Source: Acidobacteriota bacterium
GTDB lineage: Bacteria > Acidobacteriota > Blastocatellia > Pyrinomonadales > Pyrinomonadaceae
DNA length: 64,000 bases
Assembly (NCBI GenBank): GCA_019239425.1
Contig: JAFAZX010000083.1
Location: 62,001-126,000, forward strand
Direction of reading: 5' to 3'
Part shown: piece by piece, positions 18,343 through 28,102 of the stretch
Layout: each line of letters opens with the position of its first letter
Position numbering within the stretch: position 1 is the first letter of the stretch
Translations under genes and position numbers: made by a program
The notes under the pieces: model-generated
Database searches by the model: none
What the model saw: only the letters and a program-made list of their open reading frames with translations
Told to the model about the DNA's origin: nothing

Positions 18343-19191
18343 TTAAGACTTCGCGCGGCGCGAGGTCAGATAGATTTCGAAGAGGTTCGCGGCCGGGCCG
18401 ACGACGAAGAGCGCGTAGTAGGGCGCGTGCACGTTCTCGGCGAGGCGCAGGAACATCTCGGCCAGCGCGACGAGGAAGCCGACCAGCGCCTGCGCCCAGC
18501 GGGAGGAGCGCACGGTCGTCTTCGGGTCGGTGATCATGAAGAAGATGAAGAGCTGGTACATCGGCCCCGTGATGGGCGCGGCCTCGGCCCAGTAGGAGTG
18601 GCCGGTCACGAGCGAGCGCACGTACGAGAGGACGAAGAAGGAGACGACGTAGGTGAGCGTGATGTGGATGCGCCCGACGTGGTACGTGATGATGGCGCCG
18701 AGCGCCCAGATGACGAGCATCGGCCAGAGGTTGTTGCCCCACTGCACCGAGAGCGTCGAGTAGGCCCACGGCGCGAGCAGAAGCATCACGCTGATGCCGA
18801 AGTTCGAGGGGTTCCAGACGTGCCGGTCGCGCACGCGCAGGACGTACTTCGAGGTGATGGAGATGGCGCTGCACAGCGCGAACGGCCACGCGTAAGGCGA
18901 GCGCGTGAGGATGCCGACGCTGATGCCCGAGATGTACGCGCTCGCGAGGTGCGGCCACTTCCCTACCAGTAACCTTCCCAGCACGAGTTCGAGCGCGACG
19001 GCCGTCACGATGGCGAGGGCCGTCATCGCGTAGCTCTCGAGGATGCCGTACGCCAGCTGCCCGACGAGCAGGATGAACGTGATGAAGATCGGCGCGACGA
19101 AACGGCTGTCGATGCCGAAGAGCTTCGGCGGCGCCTGCGCCCCCGCGGCGGGCGCGGCGATGGGAGTGGTCGTGACTGTCGTGCTGCTCAT
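18343..19191 (-). CDS. RnfD/NqrB-like integral membrane protein
   Basis: 282 residues with about eight to nine transmembrane helices. The segments HVWNPSNFGISVMLLLAPW and FFMITDPKTTVRS match the NQR2/RnfD/RnfE family, in which the subunit carries covalent FMN and helps drive ion pumping. The flavinylation sequence normally just before the TDP motif (SGAT-like Thr) is not seen here; the equivalent stretch reads ITGPMYQLFIFFMITDP. No other Rnf or Nqr subunits are encoded nearby. It lies between two FG-GAP/UnbV genes on the same strand, 60 bp and 45 bp away, so it is probably co-transcribed with them. Confidence 0.8.
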   Translation of the reverse strand: MSSTTVTTTPIAAPAAGAQAPPKLFGIDSRFVAPIFITFILLVGQLAYGILESYAMTALAIVTAVALELVLGRLLVGKWPHLASAYISGISVGILTRSPYAWPFALCSAISITSKYVLRVRDRHVWNPSNFGISVMLLLAPWAYSTLSVQWGNNLWPMLVIWALGAIITYHVGRIHITLTYVVSFFVLSYVRSLVTGHSYWAEAAPITGPMYQLFIFFMITDPKTTVRSSRWAQALVGFLVALAEMFLRLAENVHAPYYALFVVGPAANLFEIYLTSRRAKS

Positions 19192-19236
19192 GATGTTACT
19201 AAAAGCGCGCGCATCACACGCCGCCGACGCGGCGCA

Positions 19237-21048
<1,812 letters not shown>

Positions 21049-21082
21049 TTATAAAAAAACTCTTGAACGTAGCTGAGAACTA

Positions 21083-21166
21083 TTAACCACAGAGACACAG
21101 AGACACAGAGACACAGCTTTAAGCTTTAGCTGTGTCCAAGCTGTGTCTCTGTGTCTCTGTGGTTAA
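21083..21166. repeat. Dispersed inverted repeat, copy 4
   Basis: Left arm 21083-21119 has three GAGACACA units after TTAACCAC; right arm 21138-21166 has two and ends GTGGTTAA. A long hairpin results, in the gap between two FG-GAP genes. Confidence 0.85.
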
Positions 21167-21177
21167 ATTTCATATGG

Positions 21178-24100
21178 CTACCTCGTCCACAGTCCTCCCT
21201 TGAAGACCTGCGGCGTGACGTAGCGCGTGTGGAAGTTCTGCCAGTCCTGGGGATGACGGCGGTAGACCGGGTCGTCTTCGAGACGTGTCGGGGGCGTAGT
21301 GTAATACTCCTGGTCTCGCGACGGCAAAGGCAGCACCGTCTTCGAAAACTCCGAGTTGTAGTCGCCGTCCTTGATCCAGCCGTTCCCTATCAGAACGTAG
21401 TCGCGCGCCCAACCCGCGGGCGGCGCCGGCTGCTCCGCGAAGCGCAGCAGAAGCTCGTCGCCCGCGTTCGCGATGACGACGCGGTCGTCCGTCTCTTCGA
21501 GCAGCTCGCGCACGTCGCCGAAGCGCGTGTAGTAGCCGACGAGGTCGCGCCAGCGCTGAGCGGTCGAGGCGAGGCGGTCGTAGTCGGGCGTCTCGGGCGA
21601 GGAGCCGCCGGCGCTCCTCATCTCGGAGAAGCCGCGGAAGCGCAGCTCGGCCGACGCGGGCGCGAGGGCTTGCACCTTCGTCTGCCTGTCGTCGGCACCC
21701 GAAGCCCATTCGAGCGCGTCCCAGTAAATCTCCATATTGGTGCGCAGGCGCAGACGCCGCGGCGCGCCCGGCTTAAAAGTATTCTGAAGGTCGACGAGGA
21801 TGGTCTTGTTCTTCCCCGAAGGGAAGCCGAGGTCTGGTTTGGCGACGGCCCAGCCGCCCTTGCCGTCTGCGACTTCGAGGCTCAATCCCTTCGGCGGCGG
21901 CTGGCTCCCCTGGCTGATGGCGACGTTAATCGAGGCGTCGGTCGGGTGCAGCCAGCCGTGCGCGACGAGCCAGAGCGGCCCCTCGCGCGGCGCCTCGTCG
22001 CCGAGTTCGAGTTCGACGAAGTGTTCGCGCGTCACGCCCTGATAAGCGCCGCGGCCGAAGGTGTCGAGGTGGCGGCCGTCGAGTCTGCCCACGACCTCGG
22101 AAACGTCCTTGCCCGCGTCGTCCCACGCACCTTTGAACGCGTGCGGCTCTCCGACGGTGTAGACCTTGAGCGCGGGCGGCTGGCGCGCGGTGCGCTCGTC
22201 CACGAAGACCGACGTGCCCGCCGGGTGGTCTACGACCGCGAACTGGTAGCGGTCGAGATAGTACGTCTCCCAAAGCTCGGCCGTGATACGTAAATCATAA
22301 AAGCCGTCGCGCGGGGCGAGCTGGTCGCCGCGAATCTTGACCCACTCCTCCGTCTGCCCGACCTTCAGCGTCTGGTAGTTGTTGATGCGAAGCCCGATGG
22401 CCGGACTCCACGGCGCGCAGTCCTTGACGAAGCTCATGCGCTTCCCGTCGAAGGCGAAGAGCGAAGGGCAGGAGCCTTTCAAGCGCTGCTCGGCGAGGAC
22501 GACCGTGTCGGCCTTCAGCTCGAACTCCGCGCGCACCGAGCCGTTCGGCCAGACGACGCGCACCACGTCCGCGCCCGCCTGGTCTCCGAGGCCGAAGTGC
22601 ACGAGCGGCCCCGTGATGAGCTGCTTCTGCACGAGGAGGCCGGCGCGTATCTCCATCTCGCCGCCGACGCCGAACGAGTTGATGCGCTGGTCGCCGGTGG
22701 CGTTCGCGGCGCGCGGCCTGATCAACTGCCAGTGATAGTTCTTCGTCCCGCGCGCCCTCGCGACGAAAGCCTTGCCGTCCGGGCCGACGCCGACGAGGTC
22801 AAGGCTGCCGTCGCCGTCCGCGTCCGCGATTGAGAGGGCGCGCGAGTCGGCTATCGTCTCGGGAAGCTTGAGCTGCTTCATGATTCCCGCGGCGTCGCTC
22901 AGCCAGACGCGCGCGCCCTGCGGGCCTGAGAACAGAAGGTCGCTGCCCCCGTTGTTGTCGAGGTCGGCGGCCGTCAGCTTCGCGCTGCCCGGCGCGAGCC
23001 CGCCCGGCACGCCGTCCCAGCGTTCGCCCTGCCCCAGGTCCCAGCCCGCGCCCTCGTCCTTGTCCGAGAGTCGCCTGAAGCCGGCGGTGTCGAGCAGGAG
23101 CAGGTCGAACCGGCCGTCGTTGTTAATGTCGATGACGCAGAGCGCTTCGGCGCGACCCAGGTTCTGCGGCATGGCGCGCGCGCGGAACTGTCCCGTCCGC
23201 TCGTTGGCGAAGACGTAGAGCTTCCCTTGCGCGTCGAGCAGCGCGGCGTCCGGGTCGCCGTCGCCGTCGAGGTCGGCCCAGGCGAAGTCGCGCAGCGACG
23301 TGACCCCTTCGAACGGGTGCTGCTCGACGAAGGTGCCGTCGCCGTTGTTCCTCAAAACGGTGGGCGCGCCATCCCTCGACGCGAGCACGAGGTCGAGGTC
23401 GCCGTCGGCCTCGATGTCCGCCGCCCACGCGCCGGTGTAAGGTGCGTCCGTGACGTTGGCGGGCAACTTCGTCTGCGCGGTCACATCAACGAAGTTCGTC
23501 GGACTCTCCTGACGATAAAGACGAAAGCCGCCTTCGCCCGCGAACGCGAGGTCGGTCTTGAAGTCGTAGTTAAAGTCGAGTGCGGCGACGCCGGCCGGGA
23601 GTGCGGCGACGCCGGCCGGGAGTGCGGCGCCCGTGAAGGGTAGCCTGACGCCGCCCGTGAGCTGCGCGACCTGCGGCCCCGCGAAGATGAGCGCGGGCAC
23701 GCCCTCGCCCGTCAGAGACGCCGCGCCGACCCAAGCCCAGTTGCCCACGCCGAATTCTTCTAACGGCTCGACGTTGTAGGTCAACGCCTCGTCCGGCGGC
23801 GCGGGCTGCGGCGAAGGGGAGGCTAAAGTGATGAAGCGCGTGAAGGGTTCGCTCAAAGTCTCGGGCGGGTCTTCGACGGTGAGGCGGCTCTGCCTGTACT
23901 CGGGCAGGCGGACGAGCACGTTGCGCAGGAACTGCACGCGCGGGGCCGCCGCACGCGCATTTCCCGAGGCGGCCGCGGCCTGCACGGCCTTTAACTGCTC
24001 CTGCGCCTCGGGCGGCCAAGCGGCGGAGTCCTTCTCAAACCCGTCCATCAGACGTTTGAAGAGGTCGGCGTCGCCGCGCTTGGCGGCGAGTCGGGCCACG

Positions 24101-24657
24101 TCCAGACGCACCGAGAGATTATCGGGCTGCACCTCAAGAATCTTCTGCAGCAGGCGCAGCTCCTCCTCCTCGCCGCCTTCGCCCCCGCGCTCGGCCTCCC
24201 GGCTGAGCGCGTAGAGAGCCTTGAGGTTGCGCGGGTCGATCTCCGTCGCGCGGCGGAAATGTTTGGCCGCCTCCGCGGAGTTGCCGCGCGCGCTCTCCAA
24301 CTGGCCGAGCAGGACGTAGAGCGTGGCGTTCGAGGGCGCGAGCTGCCGCGCCCTGTCCAGGCTCTGCGCGGCCTCGTCGAAACGGCGCTGGCGCATGTAG
24401 AGCAGCCCGAGGTCGGCCCAGGGCGCGGGCTCGTCCGGCGCGAGCGTGGTCGCCTCCTTCAGCTTCTCCTCGGCGCGCACGTCGTCGCCGACCTGGAGCG
24501 CCGAGAGGCCGACGTAGAAGGTGCGCACCGCGCTCAGGTATTCGGGCGAGCCCGGCTCGGGCAGGTCGGCGCGGCGGCAGGCGGCGCCCGCGGCGGCCAG
24601 CACCGATAACAAGACGAGAAGCGCGCAGCGCGGGCGCCTGTCCGGAGAGCTTCGCAT
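21178..24657 (-). CDS. Large TPR / FG-GAP / ASPIC-UnbV lipoprotein, paralogue of the gene at 12796
   Basis: 1159 residues from the start at 24657, which gives a lipoprotein signal (LLVLLSVLAAAGAACRR). TPR repeats cover about 35-240 (AEEKLKEATTLAPDEPAPWADLG). FG-GAP blades follow (DIEADGDLDLVL, DLDGDGDPDAAL, DADGDGSLDLVG), then UnbV (VVRVVWPNGSVRAEF), and a C-terminal module of about 400 residues shared with the 12796 gene (CPSLFAFDGKRMSFVKD versus CPFLYAWNGERFEFITD). A 21-bp unit is tandemly duplicated at 23580-23621, giving LPAGVAA twice. A longer start at 24720 exists but gives a poorer signal peptide. Confidence 0.85.
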   Translation of the reverse strand: MRSSPDRRPRCALLVLLSVLAAAGAACRRADLPEPGSPEYLSAVRTFYVGLSALQVGDDVRAEEKLKEATTLAPDEPAPWADLGLLYMRQRRFDEAAQSLDRARQLAPSNATLYVLLGQLESARGNSAEAAKHFRRATEIDPRNLKALYALSREAERGGEGGEEEELRLLQKILEVQPDNLSVRLDVARLAAKRGDADLFKRLMDGFEKDSAAWPPEAQEQLKAVQAAAASGNARAAAPRVQFLRNVLVRLPEYRQSRLTVEDPPETLSEPFTRFITLASPSPQPAPPDEALTYNVEPLEEFGVGNWAWVGAASLTGEGVPALIFAGPQVAQLTGGVRLPFTGAALPAGVAALPAGVAALDFNYDFKTDLAFAGEGGFRLYRQESPTNFVDVTAQTKLPANVTDAPYTGAWAADIEADGDLDLVLASRDGAPTVLRNNGDGTFVEQHPFEGVTSLRDFAWADLDGDGDPDAALLDAQGKLYVFANERTGQFRARAMPQNLGRAEALCVIDINNDGRFDLLLLDTAGFRRLSDKDEGAGWDLGQGERWDGVPGGLAPGSAKLTAADLDNNGGSDLLFSGPQGARVWLSDAAGIMKQLKLPETIADSRALSIADADGDGSLDLVGVGPDGKAFVARARGTKNYHWQLIRPRAANATGDQRINSFGVGGEMEIRAGLLVQKQLITGPLVHFGLGDQAGADVVRVVWPNGSVRAEFELKADTVVLAEQRLKGSCPSLFAFDGKRMSFVKDCAPWSPAIGLRINNYQTLKVGQTEEWVKIRGDQLAPRDGFYDLRITAELWETYYLDRYQFAVVDHPAGTSVFVDERTARQPPALKVYTVGEPHAFKGAWDDAGKDVSEVVGRLDGRHLDTFGRGAYQGVTREHFVELELGDEAPREGPLWLVAHGWLHPTDASINVAISQGSQPPPKGLSLEVADGKGGWAVAKPDLGFPSGKNKTILVDLQNTFKPGAPRRLRLRTNMEIYWDALEWASGADDRQTKVQALAPASAELRFRGFSEMRSAGGSSPETPDYDRLASTAQRWRDLVGYYTRFGDVRELLEETDDRVVIANAGDELLLRFAEQPAPPAGWARDYVLIGNGWIKDGDYNSEFSKTVLPLPSRDQEYYTTPPTRLEDDPVYRRHPQDWQNFHTRYVTPQVFKGGLWTR
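23580..23629. repeat. Tandem 21-bp duplication inside a CDS
   Basis: Two exact copies of a 21-bp unit (23580-23600 and 23601-23621) plus an 8-bp partial third copy. It keeps the frame and inserts one extra heptapeptide (LPAGVAA) before an FG-GAP blade. Confidence 0.85.
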
Positions 24658-24730
24658 TTTGAGGGGTGACTCTTCCAAGAGGCCGGGTTGCTGCACCGGC
24701 CGGCGCACCTTAACACGCACGCCGCGCGGT

Positions 24731-24804
24731 TGTCATGGGCGCGAGGTTGGGGGCGCGGCTCAAACTTTAGTTGGAGAGACGTGCCCAACCTCGCGCCCAT
24801 GACA
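24731..24804. repeat. Perfect 21-bp inverted repeat in divergent intergenic region
   Basis: Arms at 24731-24751 and 24784-24804 (TGTCATGGGCGCGAGGTTGG and its complement) are exactly complementary, with a 32-nt spacer. It sits between the divergent genes at 24657 and 25013. It could be a small mobile repeat or a regulatory hairpin; only one copy was noticed here. Confidence 0.8.
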
Positions 24805-24887
24805 GGGCGCGGCACATCGTGAGGTAATGTGCGCACGTCACGGGTTCGGGCCGCCGTTCAAATTTCACAGCCGACTTTTGCTTCTCG

Positions 24888-24916
24888 CGGGCCGATGTCT
24901 TAACATCTGGCCCACA
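24888..24916 (+). promoter_or_regulatory. Possible sigma70-type promoter for the redox operon
   Basis: TTGCTT (24888-24893), 17-bp spacer, TAACAT (24911-24916). The match to consensus is moderate. It would give a leader of about 90 nt before the ATG at 25013. Confidence 0.35.
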
Positions 24917-25012
24917 CTTTCCGGCACGGGACGCGCGCGGGCGGCGCCCGCTCCGAACATCGTTTCAACCCAACGTTTTCGACCGCAGTCAAGAGGAGTG
25001 TCAGGAAGCATT

Positions 25013-25621
25013 ATGGCCGCTTCAAGTTCAAGCGTGCACGGCGTCGGCGTGACGCACGAGACGGGGACGAGTTTTCACGACAAGCTCAACTCGCGCTGGC
25101 ACGAGCGCGCGCTCCGGCTCTTCATGGTCGTCGTGCTCGGGCACTGGGCCGAGCACCTGGCGCAGGCCACACAGATTTACATCCTGGGCTGGCCGCGTCC
25201 GCAGGCGAACGGCGTCCTCGGACTCTGGTACCCGTGGCTGGTCGGCTCGGAGGTTCTGCACTACGGCTACGCGGTCGTCATGCTCATCGGCATCTGGACT
25301 TTGCGCAAGGGCTTCACCGGCGTCTCGCGCAAGTGGTGGACGGCGGCGCTCGTCATACAGTTCTGGCACCATATTGAGCACGCGCTGCTGCAGGGGCAGG
25401 TGCTCTTCCACCACAACATCCTCGGCTCGCCCATCCCGCTCAGCTTCCTCCAGATCGCCTTCCCGACTTCGCGCGTCGAGATACACCTCTTCTACAACGC
25501 GGTCGTCTTCGTCCCGATGGTGATCGGCATGTACTACCACATGTTCCCGCCCGCGGACGAGGAGCCGAGCTACGCCTGCACCTGCGCGCTCAGGCGCAGC
25601 GAGGCGGGCGCCGCCGCGTGA
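25013..25621 (+). CDS. Histidine-rich integral membrane protein of unknown function
   Basis: 202 residues. ATG 25013 follows AGAGGAG and AGGA ribosome-site sequences; the open frame back to 24827 is not protein-like. Four or five transmembrane helices carry repeated His motifs: LGHWAEHLAQATQ, LHYGYAV, FWHHIEHALLQ and LFHHN, then EIHLFYN and YYHMFP. Paired His in adjacent helices suggests haem or metal (Cu/Fe) coordination, but no named family is recognised. The tail has ACTCALRR. Its TGA overlaps the GTG of the YtkA-like gene (GTGA), the first link of a coupled four-gene operon. Confidence 0.7.
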   Translation: MAASSSSVHGVGVTHETGTSFHDKLNSRWHERALRLFMVVVLGHWAEHLAQATQIYILGWPRPQANGVLGLWYPWLVGSEVLHYGYAVVMLIGIWTLRKGFTGVSRKWWTAALVIQFWHHIEHALLQGQVLFHHNILGSPIPLSFLQIAFPTSRVEIHLFYNAVVFVPMVIGMYYHMFPPADEEPSYACTCALRRSEAGAAA

Positions 25622-26037
25622 CCTTCGGGCGGGAGAGTTCTCTGGCAAGGGGCAGCCTCGTCGTCGCGGCCGTCGCGTGCGCGTGCGCGCTCTTCGGGGT
25701 CGCGTGTAGGCTGACGGAGCCCACGCCGGACTTTCTCGTCCGGCTCGACGTTTCCCCCAGCCCCCCCAGAGTGGGGCCGGCCACCGTCAGCCTCAAGCTG
25801 ATCGACTTCCTCGCCTCGAAGCCGGTGAGCGGCGCCCGCGTCACGCTCGAAGGAAACATGACGCACGCGGGCATGACCCCCGTCTTCGCCGAGGCGAAGG
25901 AGTTCGAGCCGGGCGGCTACCGCGCCACCCTCGACTTCACGATGGCGGGCGACTGGGTCGTCCTCGTCCACGCCGCTTTGCCCGACGGGCGTAAGCTGGA
26001 ACGCACGCTGGACGTGAAGGGCGTCCGGGCGGACTGA
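25618..26037 (+). CDS. YtkA/FixH-like lipoprotein
   Basis: 139 residues. The N-terminal signal ends in a Cys (ACACALFGVACRL), so it is a likely lipoprotein. The domain (FLVRLDVSPSPPRVGPATVSL, GARVTLEGNMTHAGMTPVFAEA, GGYRATLDFTMAGDWVVLVHA) matches the YtkA-like fold. That fold is often found with copper handling, cytochrome oxidase maturation or FixH-type proteins, and the Met/His in GNMTHAGM is a plausible copper ligand set. Start and stop are tightly packed with both neighbours. Confidence 0.75.
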   Translation: MTFGRESSLARGSLVVAAVACACALFGVACRLTEPTPDFLVRLDVSPSPPRVGPATVSLKLIDFLASKPVSGARVTLEGNMTHAGMTPVFAEAKEFEPGGYRATLDFTMAGDWVVLVHAALPDGRKLERTLDVKGVRAD

Positions 26038-26042
26038 GTAAG

Positions 26043-27515
26043 TTGTTGTACGACCGACAGACCAACCCGCCGCCTCCCGCAGAGGACTCGCGGCCCTTCG
26101 ACCTTCTGCGCGTCCCACTCGTCGGCAACCTCCTGCGCCGGCGCCACGCGCGCACCGTGCTGCAGATTCCTCTGTTCGTCGTGGCCGCGTTGATGATCCT
26201 GCACGGGTTCTTCGGGCCGCAGCTCGCGCCGAAGAACCTGGCGACGACGCTCTCCTGGGTTCACTTCCGCGGCGCGCTCGTCCTCGCCCTGCTGCTCGCG
26301 GGAAACTTCTTCTGCATGGCGTGCCCCTTCATGCTGCCGCGCAACCTCGCGCGGCGCTTCGTCACGCCGCGGCGCAACTGGCCTCGCGCCCTGCGCAACA
26401 AGTGGCTCGCGCTCGCGCTCTTCGTCGGGGTGCTGTTCGCCTACGAGCTGTTCGACCTGTGGGGCTCGCCCCTCTGGACGGCGTGGCTCGTCGTCGCGTA
26501 CTTCGCGGGCGCGCTTTTGATAGACGGGCTTTTCAAACACGCCTCGTTCTGCAAGTTCGTCTGCCCGCTCGGACAGTTCAACTTCGTCGCCTCGACCGTC
26601 TCGCCGCTCGAAGTGAAGGCGCGCGACCTGAACGTGTGCGAAGGCTGCCGCACGAAGGACTGCATCCGCGGCCGGCGCGAACGTCCGGAGTCGCCCGTCG
26701 TCATTCAGCGCGGCTGCGAGCTGGCCCTCTTCCAGCCGCGCAAAACGGGGAACCTCGACTGCACGTTCTGCCTCGACTGCGTGCAGGCGTGCCCGCACGA
26801 CAACGTCGGCATCGTGAGCCGCCTGCCCGCGGAAGAGTTGTTAACGGATAAGATGCGTTCGGGCGTCGGCATACTCTCCAAACGCAGAGACCTCTCGGCG
26901 CTCGCCGTCGTCTTCACCTTCGGCGCGCTGCTGAACGCCTTCGGCATGGTCAGCCCCGTCTACGCGCTCGAAGGCTGGCTCGCGCGTGCGCTCCGCCTGA
27001 ATCACGAAGCGCCCGTCCTCGGCCTCGTCTTCGCTCTGTTCTTAGTCGTCGAGCCTCTGCTCCTGCTCGGCGCGGCTGCTTGGGTGTCGACGCGCTGGGG
27101 CGGGCTTCGCGGCGGCGTGCTCCAGGCGGTCGTGCGCTACTCCTACGCGCTCGTCCCGATGGGCTTCGGCGTCTGGCTCGCGCACTACGGCTTTCACTTT
27201 CTGACCGGGCTCCTCACCTTCATCCCCGTCGCGCAGAGCGCCGCCGCCGGCGCGGGCTGGCCCGTCCTCGGCGAACCTTTGTGGAGACTCACGGGGCTCC
27301 CCGAGAGAGTCGTCTATCCTTTGGAGCTCGGGTTCCTCGGCCTGGGGCTGCTCGGCTCTCTGCTTCTGACGTACCGCCTCGCCGTGGAGGACGAGGCGAG
27401 GCGGCGCGGGCTGGTCTTCGCCACGTGGGCGGCGCTGTGCGTGGCGCTGTGGGTCTCGGGGTTCTGGCTGATGTCGCAGCCGATGGAGATGCGCGGCACG
27501 TTCCTGGGGAACTGA
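26043..27515 (+). CDS. Membrane polyferredoxin, NosR/NapH/CcoG-like 4Fe-4S protein
   Basis: 490 residues with about ten to twelve transmembrane helices. Cys motifs: CMACPFMLPR at 91-100, CKFVCPLGQF after a further helix pair, CEGCRTKDC, and a classical ferredoxin cluster CTFCLDCVQACPHDN. The paired CxxCP/CxxxCP motifs at membrane ends are those of NosR, NapH and CcoG C-terminal domains, which move electrons across the membrane. The start is a TTG at 26043 (or 26046) just after the YtkA-like gene. The stop overlaps the next ATG (TGATG). An electron-transfer role to an exported metalloprotein is inferred. Confidence 0.82.
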   Translation: MLYDRQTNPPPPAEDSRPFDLLRVPLVGNLLRRRHARTVLQIPLFVVAALMILHGFFGPQLAPKNLATTLSWVHFRGALVLALLLAGNFFCMACPFMLPRNLARRFVTPRRNWPRALRNKWLALALFVGVLFAYELFDLWGSPLWTAWLVVAYFAGALLIDGLFKHASFCKFVCPLGQFNFVASTVSPLEVKARDLNVCEGCRTKDCIRGRRERPESPVVIQRGCELALFQPRKTGNLDCTFCLDCVQACPHDNVGIVSRLPAEELLTDKMRSGVGILSKRRDLSALAVVFTFGALLNAFGMVSPVYALEGWLARALRLNHEAPVLGLVFALFLVVEPLLLLGAAAWVSTRWGGLRGGVLQAVVRYSYALVPMGFGVWLAHYGFHFLTGLLTFIPVAQSAAAGAGWPVLGEPLWRLTGLPERVVYPLELGFLGLGLLGSLLLTYRLAVEDEARRRGLVFATWAALCVALWVSGFWLMSQPMEMRGTFLGN

Positions 27516-28045
27516 TGAAGGCGAGACTCAGAACCGTCGTGCTGACGAACTTGCTGCTGCTCGCGTGCGGCACGTCCGCCTCCGCGCACGAGGGGCCGCC
27601 GTATCCCATCCTGGTCGATAAGACTTTAGGCCCCTGCGTCGTCTCGGTCTGGTCAGACCCGGACGTGGGCACCGGCACCTTCTTCTTCATCCTCGACCCG
27701 CCGCCGGGCGGCAAGCTCCCCGAAGACGTGCGCGTCGAGTTGGGCGTGCGCCCCGTCAGCGGCAGGCTCCCCGAGGCCGTCTACGCCGCCGTGCGCGAAG
27801 ACCAGGGCGGGCGCATGCAGTTCAAAGCGCTCGTGCCCTTCGACGCGCAGGAGCTGTGGCGCGTCCGCGTCCGCCTGCAAAGCGCGCAGGGCGGCGGCGA
27901 GGCCGAGACCGACGTGGAAGTCACGCCGCCCGGCTACGGCCGCTGGGACTTGCTCATCTACCTCCTGCCGTTCGCGGCCGTCGGCGCGCTCTGGCTGCGC
28001 GCGCTCGTCAAGCGCCGCAACCGCGCCCGCCCTTCCACCACCTAA
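27515..28045 (+). CDS. Secreted/membrane-anchored protein, last gene of redox operon
   Basis: 176 residues from ATG 27515, coupled by TGATG to the polyferredoxin. The signal peptide (LLLLACGTSASA) is followed by HEGPPYPILVDKTLGPCVVSVWSDPDVGTG, a beta-sandwich domain with an N-terminal HEG motif and one Cys. A C-terminal transmembrane helix (LLIYLLPFAAVGALWLRAL) and a basic tail complete it. The HEGPPYPI opening and operon context suggest a periplasmic copper or redox accessory protein; this is inference only. Confidence 0.7.
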   Translation: MKARLRTVVLTNLLLLACGTSASAHEGPPYPILVDKTLGPCVVSVWSDPDVGTGTFFFILDPPPGGKLPEDVRVELGVRPVSGRLPEAVYAAVREDQGGRMQFKALVPFDAQELWRVRVRLQSAQGGGEAETDVEVTPPGYGRWDLLIYLLPFAAVGALWLRALVKRRNRARPSTT

Positions 28046-28102
28046 CAGAGCGCGGTACTCTGTTTTTCGGACTTCGCAAGAAAGACTGATGAGGTGTGAA
28101 CC

